The translations under genes and the position numbers were made by a program. Below are positions 19,401-24,815 of a DNA stretch of 64,000 nucleotides, piece by piece; the first letter of the stretch is position 1; every line of letters starts with the position of its first letter. The notes beneath the pieces were generated by a model, which was given only the letters and a program-made list of their open reading frames with translations, was not told the origin of the DNA and made no database searches. The stretch is taken from the NCBI GenBank assembly GCA_963721005.1, contig CAVRHR010000006.1:434001-498000 (forward strand), given 5' to 3'. The stretch comes from VAZQ01 sp963721005. GTDB taxonomy: Bacteria > Pseudomonadota > Alphaproteobacteria > Rhizobiales > Xanthobacteraceae.

Positions 19401-21855
19401 CCACCGCATTCTTGGTGTCGTCGAAACTGAAGCTCGAAAGCGCATCGCCACCGCGCCCACCCACGCCTGTGCTGCTGTAACCTCCGGCACCACCGGTCGC
19501 AGTTTGGCTGAGATCCAGAGATCCGCCGTACGTTTGCCCGGACACACCTTCCGCCGGCGGATTCGCGTGCGTGCCTACGCTTATGATGCCGCCGGTCCTT
19601 CCCACCACCTTGCTGTCACCGCCCGCGCCGCCGTCCGCCCCGGCCGCCCCGGCCCCGCCATCGCCGCCGGTCTGGACGAGGCCGACGCTGGCCGAGTAAC
19701 CCGCCGCAAACGCGAGCGATCCGGTGGCCGCGCCACCCGCACCGCCGGCATGTCCAACCCCGTAGCCTTTTCCACCAGTGCCACCGGTCTCGTCCGCACC
19801 CGCGACGCCCATACCAGTCGCCACCGCCATCAGGGCTTGGGCGCCCTTGGCCTCGCCGCCTGCCCCGCCGTTTGCTCCTGCGGGCCCGGCCGCTCCGCCC
19901 GTGCCACCGGTGGCGGTGGCGTGTGCACTGGTCTCACCCGTGCCGACCATCACCGCGCGCGCAAAAGCTCCGCCGCCGACGCCGCCGCTCGCGCCGTACT
20001 TGCCGGTGCCTCCGGCGCCGCCGTGTGCCGTGCTGTTGCCGGTGAAGACAACCGCGGCCACCGGATTGGCGGTGTCATCGAAGGCAAGGGTGGAGTACGC
20101 GTTCCCGCCGGCGCCTGCCGTACCCGCGCGGCTGTAGCCGCCGGCGCCACCGGTCGCAGTCTGGCTGAGGGTCAAATAGCCGCCCGTCGTCTTTCCGCTG
20201 ACCGCATTCGTCAGCGTGCTGTCGGCGCCCGCGCCGCCGCCGCTGTATCCTCCACCGCCGGCGCCGCCCGTCTGCAACACGCTGGCATTCGCCGTGTAGC
20301 CGGATGCGTAGGCGGCCGAGCCGGAGGCAGCACCGCCCGCCCCGCCGAGTTCGCCCGACACGAGACCGCGGCCGCCGGCGCCGCCGTACGCATAGGCGCG
20401 CGCGTCGACCGTATGCGCGCCCTTGAGCGCGACCCCAGCCGCCGCGCCGCCGCCCGCACCCCCACTTGCCAAACTGAAGCTGCTGTCGCCGCCGCCGCCG
20501 CCGAAGGCGGTGCTCTTCCCGTAAAGCAAGCTTGCCGCCACCGGATTCGCTGTGTCGTTGAGGATGGAGCCCGAGATCGCCGAACCGCCACGGCCTGCCG
20601 AGCCAACCAGGCTGTCGCCGCCGGTGCCGCCAGTCGCGGTCTGGATCAGTCGCAGGTAGCCGCCTCGCGAGCGCCCAGCCACGCGATTCGAGAGCGTGCT
20701 GTCGCCGCCTGCCCCGCCGTCCGCGCCCTCGAGGCCCAACCCGCCCATGCCCCCAGTCTGGGACACCTCGGCCTGCGCCGAATCGCCGGATGCAAACGCA
20801 TACGAGCCATAGGCGGCGCCACCAGCGCCCCCGGAATGCCCGGCCCCATAGCCGCTGCCGCCGCGCCCGCCAGTCGCAGATGCGTTCGCAATCGTCGTGC
20901 CGCTTGTCGTCCCCGCAAATATCTGCGCGCCCTTGGCGGCCCCGCCCGCCCCACCGTCCCCGGCGCCATAATTGGCCGCGCCGCCGCTTCCGCCCGTCGC
21001 TGAAGCGACAACGTCCACCCCCCCGGTGCCGGAGACCGCAGCCTGAGCGTTGGCGGTGCCGCCGGCGGCGCCGTAGACGCCGTCGCCGCCAGCGCCACCG
21101 CGTGCCGTACTCTTCGCATAGATCGAGCCCGCCGCAGTCTCACTGAAGACGAGTTGCGATTTCGCCGCCCCGCCGTGGCCGGCCGCTCCGCCATAGCTCC
21201 CGCCCCCGGCGCCCCCGATCGCGGTTTGAAGCAGCCGGAGATTGATGGCCTGCCCGCCTACGGCGTTGACCACAGTGCTGTCCGCACCGGCCCCGCCGCT
21301 GAAACCGCTCCCGCCCGTGCCGCCGACTTGCGTCACCGCGGCGGTTGCCGAAATCCCTTTGGCGTAAGCGGTCGCGCTTGCGGTTCCCCCGGAGCCTCCG
21401 GAAAAGCCAAAGCCTTGTCCGGCTCCGCCGGCACCGCCAGTGGCGTAAGCTCGAGCATCCGCCAAGCCGAGCGCGTTGGCGGTTGATACATTTGCGCTCG
21501 CAGAGCCGCCGGCGCCTCCGTTCGCCCCGTGACCCGGGAAGCTGTACTGGCCGGAGTCCCCTCCGGCGCCGCCGACGGCGGCCGCATAGCCAAGAGTGCC
21601 GTATGCTCTGTCGAGCGCAACGGTCGTGGTAGCGCCCGCGTAGCCACCGTTCCCGCCGGCGCCTGCACTGCCGCCAATGGCCCCGGACCCGCCAGCGCCG
21701 CCAGCGCCGCCAACAACCCTGATCCCCCGGGATGGGTCGGTGTTCGGAATGCCGATGGGGCCGCCAGATCCCCCGGCGGTTCCGCCGTCTCCGGGATTGA
21801 CGCCGTCCCTGCCGGGAGTCCCGGCTGCACCAAAATACAGTTGCACAAAACTCAT
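7426..21855 (-). CDS. Giant glycine-rich multi-repeat surface or secreted protein (4,809 aa)
   Basis: This is one uninterrupted frame of 4,809 codons, starting at ATG 21855 with GGGAGG just upstream. Approximate architecture by residue: 1-20 short start without signal peptide; 20-1720 glycine-rich block of eight large units rich in GGAGG; 1720-1935 unique linker; 1936-2720 seven alternating cadherin/VCBS-like repeats (NAPPxTTVPGPQ or PPVLHLSSTQ starts); 2720-3440 seven cadherin-like (Big_9) repeats with SFxYTPN and DSFTY; 3440-4060 six PKD-like repeats with DWGDGT; 4060-4525 five Ig-like repeats with TYQWQ; and a C-terminal tail with LLGQYMAS and DGHGGTLL. I found no cysteine in it. The tail resembles C-termini of large rhizobial secreted repeat proteins, so type I export is plausible, but no exporter genes are nearby. 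An adhesin or matrix role is inferred from architecture only. Confidence 0.88.
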   Translation of the reverse strand: MSFVQLYFGAAGTPGRDGVNPGDGGTAGGSGGPIGIPNTDPSRGIRVVGGAGGAGGSGAIGGSAGAGGNGGYAGATTTVALDRAYGTLGYAAAVGGAGGDSGQYSFPGHGANGGAGGSASANVSTANALGLADARAYATGGAGGAGQGFGFSGGSGGTASATAYAKGISATAAVTQVGGTGGSGFSGGAGADSTVVNAVGGQAINLRLLQTAIGGAGGGSYGGAAGHGGAAKSQLVFSETAAGSIYAKSTARGGAGGDGVYGAAGGTANAQAAVSGTGGVDVVASATGGSGGAANYGAGDGGAGGAAKGAQIFAGTTSGTTIANASATGGRGGSGYGAGHSGGAGGAAYGSYAFASGDSAQAEVSQTGGMGGLGLEGADGGAGGDSTLSNRVAGRSRGGYLRLIQTATGGTGGDSLVGSAGRGGSAISGSILNDTANPVAASLLYGKSTAFGGGGGDSSFSLASGGAGGGAAAGVALKGAHTVDARAYAYGGAGGRGLVSGELGGAGGAASGSAAYASGYTANASVLQTGGAGGGGYSGGGAGADSTLTNAVSGKTTGGYLTLSQTATGGAGGYSRAGTAGAGGNAYSTLAFDDTANPVAAVVFTGNSTAHGGAGGTGKYGASGGVGGGAFARAVMVGTGETSAHATATGGTGGAAGPAGANGGAGGEAKGAQALMAVATGMGVAGADETGGTGGKGYGVGHAGGAGGAATGSLAFAAGYSASVGLVQTGGDGGAGAAGADGGAGGDSKVVGRTGGIISVGTHANPPAEGVSGQTYGGSLDLSQTATGGAGGYSSTGVGGRGGDALSSFSFDDTKNAVAASSIYGRNKAVGGAGGNTASGSETGGAGGAASGLVSVKGSHAVTAYNYVTGGAGGNGGIGGNGGAAIGSHAAAISTATSGRTYARAIEIGGMGGTGFGPGNRAGAHGGTGGAASGSSAFAAGYNADAAVQQTGGAGGIGLNGASGGAGGSSTLADAVGGQTGGGYLELRQTATGGAGGDSHGANGGRGGLATSSLTFDDTANLVASSFINGVSAAYGGKGGTSIADSSNSTGDGGIGGLAQSTIDLTGTNIVKTYADAGGGTGGRGYGVGHSGGAGGTASASHSFASGHSVRAAAYQRGGDGGGGTGGADGGAGAASTLTNAVSGQTTGGYLKLNQVAVGGAGGYSVDGTAGAGGAASSAFSFDDRPAVITASSLYGRGIARGGAGGNGSYGGAGGGTAYASVDVTGAHSVKALAGAYGKAGGKSLVGGIGGAGGAASAYASADTVGSDATALANVTGGAGGDGSTGGAGGAATGATAKAREPSSSAGTQAYAKSVETAGAGGRGSGAGQSGGSGGTATGSSAFATGLSAEALVYQTGGAGGFGSDGASGGAGGNSALANAAIGYVFGSYIHLVQVASGGRGGDDDGGLAGKGGSASSALVYLPASPNFVASKVTGRSAAKGGDGGGVYLQAASLGPVAGGAGGGASATIDVTGANLVSADANSTGGAGGFGYGSGQSGGAGGAATATSARGSGQSAIVTAEQTGGAGGLGLFGAAGGAGADSTLINAVSGRTTGGYLKLSQTATGGAGGTSYGATGGAGASASSDFIFDDTTANPIQASSLYGRSAALGGAGGNGYSSAGTGGAASATVILTGADSVSAVGYARGGQGGSADTGAGSAGGDAYAKGAAIATGLDASGTAIAHASAFGGAGSRTGMAGAASQAFTSNGQLAQATALARGGSGYADVSAATLGTGVVSLVGATGEASLVDAVTGAAAGGTAAAFGQVDAGTPFGFDDGSHNAYGFATELPSASSIASAFQSHANVEGVLGASGASIFGAGTLGGAYSPEASGEREYLSSTTWTLDASTLTGDLVIGLLDTQTLGSGFDSLDVEVHVGARLALDATFTSLTAAQSFLTDHALDLGGFASVPNVNVGVSLILVSSSPGSGFGLDYLLGVAPPNAPPVTTVPGPQLLQQGISTPVSGISVADADADTENEIITVVLNDSTGILSATVAGVTESGTTLTISGNLADVNTELGTLTLLEGMSGSDTIDVATSDSRGGSDDHQIAVDSNAPPVLHLSSTQLVAVQGAPAPITMFINDADASGETFTLVLSDTSGLLSVSGLDPVSVSGSGSTRLTIVGGRGPINDILHSLTFEGDTFGSDTINIALSDGRGGSDAGQIAVAINAPPITTVPGPQLVQQGIARPISGINVADADTAGETITVVLSDTSGLLSATVAGVTESGTTLTLSGTLADVNTDLGTLTLLESAPGSDTIDVAASDSRGASDDHQIAVDSNAPPVLHLSSTQLVAAQGVPAPITMFINDADASGETFTLVLSDTSGLLSVTGSDPVSISGSGSTQLTIVGGRGPINSILHSLDFEESAFAYGSDTIDVTLTDGRGGGDSQQIAVSIYAYLITTVPGPQIVQQGIAAALSGISVSDPTDGAAGETITAVLSDTSGLFSATGTGVSGVGTTQLTIVGDLAQVNADLATVKLLESALVSDSVNVAVTGSADQTIAVGTNAPPVLHLFGTDLLAQQGVPAPISMFINDADASGETFTLVLSDTSGLLSVSGLDPVSISGSGSTQLTITGSRGPINNILHSLTFEGDAYGTDTIDFALSDGRGGSDAGQVAVTINASPATTVPGVQLVQQGVATPITGTSVADADADTAGETITMVLSDTTGILSAVGTGVSVPGTTLTISGSLAQVNADLVSLLLQENSSGTDSIDVAVNDGRGGGDDHQIAVKTTNAVPVAADDSYVVAPGGSLDTAQAQVSGVLANDSDPDGDQLTAQLHTDPSHGSLVLRADGSFVYTPNPLFDGTDSFTYLVNDGFFDSDVATVTLHVNASPLAFPHFYLVPPGQTLDIPPDGATVSGVLANAFDTEGDPLTASLAPNGGPANGTLSLNSDGSFTYTPNAGFHGADSFTYVANDGFSNSAPATVTLAVDTPPVAVNDTYVILVPGQEIDIGLDAAGNGTPGVLANDIDADGDTLSAHPLLDPFDSPKHGHVTLSADGSFVYTPNPGYTGPDSFSYFASDGLVSSNIATVSLRVAPVARSDFYLVAPSQSLNIPSDEAAISGVLVNDSDAQGDPLTAFLAPNGGPANGTLSLNPDGSFTYTPNAGFHGADSFTYVANDGFSNSAPATVTLAVDTPPVAVNDTYVILVPGQEIDIGLDAAGNGTPGVLANDTDADGDTLSAHPLLDPFDSPKHGHVTLSADGSFVYTPNPGYTGPDSFSYFASDGLVSSNIATVSLRVAPVARSDFYLVAPSQSLNIPSDEAAISGVLVNDSDAQGDPLTAFLAPNGGPANGTLSLNPDGSFTYTPNVGFHGADSFTYVANDGFSDSNIATVTLAVDTPPVAVDDTYVMLVPGQEIDIGLDAAGNGTPGVLANDTDADGDTLSAHPLLDPFDSPKHGHVALSADGSFVYTPNPGYTGPDSFAYIASDGFANSNIATVTLRVPPVAVVVSAPVSPIEGVAFAGQVATFTSSNPNDTADSFTATVDWGDGTVETGTVTVGNGNFAVSVPHSAHSYADEGDHTATVTVMRTADGSTTTTTASGTITVGEGDVLTTPGPAVRLSASSDKTVTGSVAFFSDTDRASRPSDFTATIDWGDGTTTTGDVSGGNGAFTVAGTHSYTAAGQDTVTVTLADDAPGTATATSSATAYIGAVVTVGFVGSPAPSPIEGTPFSGLVASFRSSNPFDTTLSYTAMIDWGDGTTTPGTISGGNGAFFVSGPGIEHRYSDEGAYNATVTVTRIADNTSSTASGKITVLDADTLGAVIPVQPVNTSLGQTFTAVATFIDVPIASGPASPATDFTATIDWGDGTATAGIVSSGSGGFESGQPETLTVSGTHAYTTPDRHSFTVTLTDDAPGAATATSSGTIYVGATLGIIVDPTAGTAPPPVERHLFSGQVAAFTSSNPLDTAASYSAVIDWGDGTSSGTITQGNGEFIVSGQHTYLDDGSYPMKVTVVRAADGMVSTGSSAFPVSVGDDDVLTADPPVLLSANPRFAGFVGTFTNTDTLTQGSDFLSLIDWGDGTVTSGGVAGAGGTLAVFGGHTYAATGHYKVTVSLSEDSGAPNSQPGFLTTTMVVETMSVSLSGSAREGSTLIATPTLSGNVSGSAADVTYQWMRGSSAIGGATGSTYRLTEADEFSQITVQASFTDAGTGQPLNATSNQSGVVLDPPPTLSVSILGTAQENQTLQAIAVASSGDAIITYQWQQLNGVNWVNISGATGPTYRVIEPNENHQLRVLARSSDPDSGNASATSAPTAAVIDVTPTISVTVSGSAQEGQLLSATAIVTTDGDGGHTTYQWQEQIGSSWLAIGSATSASFRATEPVEGLELRVMATFTDDTGQSVSATSDPTAPVVDPTPALSLTVTGIAQEGRTLTAHPHITSDADGGTTTYQWQRRLIGSTWTDIVGAQASTYQVTEPDEGFELRATAIFTDDTGQTAAAASTATASVIDIAPTLSVSVSGTAQDGQTLEATAIANDADASVSFQWQQLIGGTWADISGATASSYQIDETNEGARLRVSATSADPDGGGITVHSAATAPVADPPPTLTIASSSLFVVAGGSVALPISVTGFDADDRVSVTIAGLPAFETITDALDPRTFAGASVSLTAAEVNSGLTLHSHFTGSGQPVNVLTVTAATTTAGKSSKSAAQSIVVTDPPPANGAAGIDGSFDNAGRSGARANPGLQLNTESTGTAGPSGGNFTIRGTAQPESFGASTANAAFAPGDTAILWHDASSQFNGVVAGLALGNSRDLADIAFGRDTTLVYTPDGDNTAGTLSASDGSHNTGIALLGQYMASSLVMAGDGHGGTLLTDPPSSQTQILKSVS
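11572..13340 (-). repeat. 609-bp tandem repeat within the giant gene
   Basis: The coding sequence for the cadherin-like block repeats with an exact 609-bp period (203 codons). For example the string CATGCTTTGGAGAATCGAAC starts at 11691, 12300 and 12909. The two copies at about 12130-12739 and 12740-13260 are almost base-for-base identical, while the first is slightly diverged. Each unit encodes two domains, one beginning PVARSDFYLVAP and one PPVAVNDTYV. The near identity points to recent unequal crossing-over or gene conversion, and to a possible length polymorphism. Confidence 0.9.
16690..21800 (-). repeat. Eight long glycine-rich units in the N-terminal third of the giant gene
   Basis: The glycine-rich block is built of eight units of roughly 180-230 residues. 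Each begins with a line such as GGYLKLSQTATGGAGG (variants INLRLLQTAIGG, GSYIHLVQVASGG). It continues with FDDTxNPVAAS, a conserved LYGxS or YGKS tyrosine site, several GGAGG turns, and VxQTGGAGG, and ends in GGAGxDSTLxNAVSG. The units diverge much more than the 609-bp repeat, so this amplification is older. The GGxGxD-like endings recall RTX turns but do not match the nonapeptide spacing. Confidence 0.8.
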
Positions 21856-22066
21856 GGCGCCCTCCCGTTGGACTCAGGCTGGTGAGGGATACGGACACAC
21901 CTTTGGATTTTGAGCTCGGGCCATACCGAATGGCCCGGCGACCGCGGCCGCGGCCGAGCATGCACGCTGTGACGGTTCGTCGGATGGGTTACATTGCATC
22001 GCAGACCTATGATCGCCCAGGTTGCCATTGAGGCGCTTCCGAGGCAAGCATGGACCAGGGACGGGG

Positions 22067-23342
22067 CAGGGCGGCGGGGCCAGGTTAACGTGGATTTTGG
22101 CTTGACGTGGCGGGGGTAGGCTCTTTCGCCGGTTCGGCGGAGCTGATTCCCTTGGAGCTTCCGATTCGGGAGGCGCCGATGGAAACCTTGTCCGCCCGGC
22201 CGCAGTTGCGGCTATTGCTCGACCACTTGGCGACGATCCAGGATACGCGGCAATCGTGGAAGGTCGCGTATCCGCTGCGCGAGGTGCTGTTTTTGGTGGT
22301 GTGCGGCACGATCGCGAGCGGCGACGACTATGACGACATCGTCGATTGGGGCGAAGCGCACCTGTCCTTCTTGCAGCAGTTCTCCGAGTTTCACTTCGGC
22401 ATCCCATGCGCCGACTGGCTGCGAACGGTCATGAATCGGATCGATCCGGAGCTGTTTGCGGCCTGTTTTTCCTCGTGGGTGGCCGAATGCTGGCCGGACA
22501 AGCCCGACCTGGTGGCGATCGACGGCAAGACCTCGCGGCGCAGCCACGACCGTAAGCGCGGGCAGAAGGCCCTGCATCTGGTCTCCGCGTTCGCCACCAC
22601 CCGCCGACTGGTGCTCGGCCAGGAAGCGACCGACGAAAAATCCAACGAGATCACCGCCATCCCGGCGCTGGTGGAACGCCTCGACCTCGAAGGCGCCCTG
22701 GTCTCCATTGATGCCATGGGATGCAATCCGAACATCGCTCAGAGCATCCTCGATGCCAAAGCCGACTACCTTCTGGCCGTGAAGGACAACCAGCCGACGC
22801 TTCATGCCGAAATCAAAAGCTATTTCGATACCGCCCCGTGCAACAAGCTCGAGCGCTCGAAGGTCGTCGAGAAAGGCCATGGCAGGCTCGAAATCCGAAC
22901 CCATACGGTCTCCCACGAGGTCGACTGGATGACCCCAGAGCGTTCCTTTCCGGGAGCATTCCGCTTCCCCAAGCTCACCACCATCGCGATGGTCGAAAGC
23001 CGGATCGAACGCGGCGACAAAATCGAGACCGAACGGCGCTCTTACATCTCCTCTCGCATTCTTGCCGCCGACGCCTTTGCCGACGCCGTGCGCAGCCACT
23101 GGGCCATCGAGAACAATCTCCACTGGACGCTCGATATGACGTTCAATGAAGACCAATCCCGCCTGCGGGTCGGTCATGGGGCCAAAAACATGGCCGTCGT
23201 TCGCCACTTCGCCCTCAACCTGGTACGGCAAGCAAACGACAAGCTATCCATCAAGCGACGGCGAAAGCGCGCCTCCTGGGATCCGGACTACCTCCTCCAA
23301 ATCCTCGGCCCACGCCGATGTTAACCTCGACTCGTTGCCCTG
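22067..23342 (+). mobile_element. Complete ISAs1-family insertion sequence with target duplication
   Basis: The element is 1,276 bp long. Its ends are 23-bp imperfect inverted repeats: CAGGGC, nine variable bases, then AGGTTAAC at 22067-22089, and the reverse complement of the same pattern at 23320-23342, with 18 of 23 positions matching. The 10-bp sequence AGGGACGGGG is duplicated on both sides (22057-22066 and 23343-23352), as expected for target site duplication in the ISAs1 family. The transposase gene inside is intact, so insertion looks recent and the copy may be active. It lies about 210 bp upstream of the start of the giant repeat gene, in the opposite orientation, and may have displaced that gene's promoter. 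Confidence 0.92.
22179..23324 (+). CDS. ISAs1 family transposase
   Basis: This 381-residue DDE transposase comes from ATG 22179, which has GGAGG seven bases upstream; a GTG at 22107 would add 24 residues. The N-terminal associated domain (DUF4338/Tnp_1_assoc-like) includes PLREVLFLVVCGTIASGDDYDDI. The catalytic core shows DLVAIDGKTSRRS, ALVSIDAMGCN and YLLAVKDNQPTLH, with the final acidic residue in RSHWAIENNLHWTLDMTFNED. C-terminal LRVGHGAKNMAVVRHFALNLVR is typical of the family. Length and all motifs are complete, with no frameshift. It catalyses cut-and-paste movement of the element it lies in. Confidence 0.94.
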   Translation: METLSARPQLRLLLDHLATIQDTRQSWKVAYPLREVLFLVVCGTIASGDDYDDIVDWGEAHLSFLQQFSEFHFGIPCADWLRTVMNRIDPELFAACFSSWVAECWPDKPDLVAIDGKTSRRSHDRKRGQKALHLVSAFATTRRLVLGQEATDEKSNEITAIPALVERLDLEGALVSIDAMGCNPNIAQSILDAKADYLLAVKDNQPTLHAEIKSYFDTAPCNKLERSKVVEKGHGRLEIRTHTVSHEVDWMTPERSFPGAFRFPKLTTIAMVESRIERGDKIETERRSYISSRILAADAFADAVRSHWAIENNLHWTLDMTFNEDQSRLRVGHGAKNMAVVRHFALNLVRQANDKLSIKRRRKRASWDPDYLLQILGPRRC

Positions 23343-23559
23343 AGGGACGGGGCAGGTGGCTTGGGCTCATGCGAACTCGGCTGGGCCGAACGTGAACCTG
23401 ATGATCATTCCGGCTTATCGGGGATGGGCTTATGACACGCGTCAGACGAGTGAGCTGGTAACAAGATACCGCTTCTGGCGGCGCTGCGGCGGAACGCCCT
23501 CCGAATGTGCGCGCAGCGGCCAAACGCGAGCAGACCCGAGCCGGCGCGCCGTCCTTGGC

Positions 23560-24387
23560 CTAAAGTTGATGCAGGATCACGGGCACGTTGCGAATGTTGA
23601 GCTCCGGCACGGCCCAGAACGCGTCATTGACAAATCGGTTGAACAGCTCGGGCGGCAGCACCGTCGCGCGTTCGATCCATTCCACCTTGCGACGAACCTT
23701 GTGCAAATTGGGGGTTCCGAGCGCCAAGTCGAAATCCTGCGCCTCATACTCGACATCGTTGAAATCGTGCGCGAACCGAGGCTCACCGAGAAAATCGTAA
23801 AGTTGTTTCAGGGTTTCCTCGGGCTTCTTCACCAATGCCTCATAGCCGACGAGGATGAGCCTGTCGGCATGCTCGCCCCAGAACGCCTCGCGCAGCGCAT
23901 CGAGGGCAAAACCAACGAGCCCGTCGCTCGTCGCCAGCCGGTTCACTCTGGTGTAGACGGTATTGAGCGGCTCGAACCCGAAAATGCCGGACAGCTCGAA
24001 CGCGTTGTCCCGGATCAACCGCTCGATGCTGTCCATGATCCAGGGGACGTGACGGACGCAGCAGATCACCTTCGCGTCGGGAAAAAGCCGCATCAAGGTC
24101 GGCAACTTCGAGCACCAGGCGCGGTTTGTGTCGAACACGACTTTCTGCGGATGGATCGCGTGGTAGTAGCTGTCAAAAACGCCCTTCAGCAGCGCGCCCT
24201 TGGTCGGGTCATCGAGGAAAACCGCCGCCTCGTTGCGTCGGCTCATGGCGCCCTGGAGCGCCATGAAGAGCGAAGCGACCGGGCTGCTCATTCCGGCGTG
24301 GAAGCGTGGATGCTGCCGCAGGATCGCGGCCAGCAGCGTCGACCCCGATCGAGGGAGTCCCGATATGAAATGAATGCCATTTTGCAT
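23560..24387 (-). CDS. Sulfotransferase family protein
   Basis: This 275-residue protein has the PAPS-dependent sulfotransferase fold. The 5'-phosphosulfate loop is GLPRSGSTLLAAIL at residues 10-23, and the 3'-phosphate-binding region is VICCVRHVPWIMDSIERL around residue 110. YEALVKKPEETLKQLYDFLGEP is the usual C-terminal landmark of this family. There is no signal peptide or membrane segment, so it acts in the cytoplasm. The gene reads toward the giant repeat gene and, before the IS inserted, would have been the next gene upstream of it on the same strand. It may therefore sulfate that protein or a surface glycan; this is inference from position only. ATG 24385-24387 starts right at the SGLPRSGST domain. 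Confidence 0.87.
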   Translation of the reverse strand: MQNGIHFISGLPRSGSTLLAAILRQHPRFHAGMSSPVASLFMALQGAMSRRNEAAVFLDDPTKGALLKGVFDSYYHAIHPQKVVFDTNRAWCSKLPTLMRLFPDAKVICCVRHVPWIMDSIERLIRDNAFELSGIFGFEPLNTVYTRVNRLATSDGLVGFALDALREAFWGEHADRLILVGYEALVKKPEETLKQLYDFLGEPRFAHDFNDVEYEAQDFDLALGTPNLHKVRRKVEWIERATVLPPELFNRFVNDAFWAVPELNIRNVPVILHQL

Positions 24388-24406
24388 TCTTCATGATTCC
24401 GACACG

Positions 24407-24614
24407 GTGAAGGCCGGCAGCTTAATGTCCTACGGCCCCAACTACCCGATTTTGTTCCGCCAAGCTGCCGAGTATACCAACAAAATCCTGCAAGGGACAA
24501 AGCCCGGCGGCGTGCCGGTTGAGCCCAACCAGATACGATCTCGTCATAACCACCGCCAAAGCTCTTGGCCTGACGATCCCGGAATCGCTCCTCCGGCGCG
24601 ACGAGCCGATAGCA
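24407..24614 (+). pseudogene. C-terminal fragment of an ABC_sub_bind-type binding protein, frameshifted
   Basis: On the plus strand the sequence reads VKAGSLMSYGPNYPILFRQ, followed in the same frame by AAEYTNKILQGTKPGG. After a frame change near 24525 it reads PTRYDLVITTAKALGLTIPE and SLLRRDEPI. This is the characteristic C-terminus of ABC transporter substrate-binding proteins of the ABC_sub_bind family (PF04392), abundant in Bradyrhizobium relatives. Only about 70 of roughly 330 residues remain, without a start. The fragment ends within about 10 bp of the end of the hflX remnant on the other strand, which marks a recombination junction. Confidence 0.8.
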
Positions 24615-24619
24615 CGTCG

Positions 24620-24815
24620 AGATAGATGGCGCGGGCAAGCCCTACCGCTTCGTCCAGCATGGCCTGGACGGAGCGCAAGCTGGCGGGCGCGGCAACACAG
24701 ACTCCGCGCGGCTTGCGGCCGCGCAGATCCGGTTCGATGACGATTGCACGCCCGCTGCCGGAACCCTGCGGGGGACTCAGGCGATCGGTGTGCGTGTCGA
24801 GCCGACGGGTTTCAA
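24620..24815 (-). pseudogene. hflX: 5' remnant of a second hflX, directly behind hfq
   Basis: Directly after the hfq stop the minus strand encodes RRLDTHTDRLSPPQGSGSGR, then AIVIEPDLRGRKPRG, and further on QAMLDEAVGLARAI. This aligns with the N-terminal domain of the complete HflX at 5.7-7.2 kb (LDTQTDRLS, GRAIVIEPHLR, KLDEAVGLARAI) with clear divergence. Similarity ends at about 24625, and the frame soon meets a stop. No ATG, GTG or TTG precedes it in frame; only CTG or ATT is available. It occupies the normal hflX position in the hfq-hflX operon and is best read as the truncated original or a recombination scar. Confidence 0.85.

Noticed and set aside
18172..21003. Long open frame (943 codons) on the plus strand opposite the Gly-rich block
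   Set aside because: The Ala/Arg-rich product is the complement of GGC/GCC repeats, with no recognisable protein signature.
16690..21800. Resemblance of the GGAGG block to mycobacterial PE_PGRS proteins
   Set aside because: There is no PE domain, and all surrounding genes are alphaproteobacterial; the likeness is compositional.
16690..21800. RTX calcium-binding nonapeptides
   Set aside because: GGAGADSTL-like endings occur once per unit and not in tandem nine-residue arrays, so a genuine RTX domain is not supported.
23356..24396. 346-codon plus-strand frame across the sulfotransferase
   Set aside because: It is antisense to a protein with clear PAPS-binding motifs and has no domain of its own.
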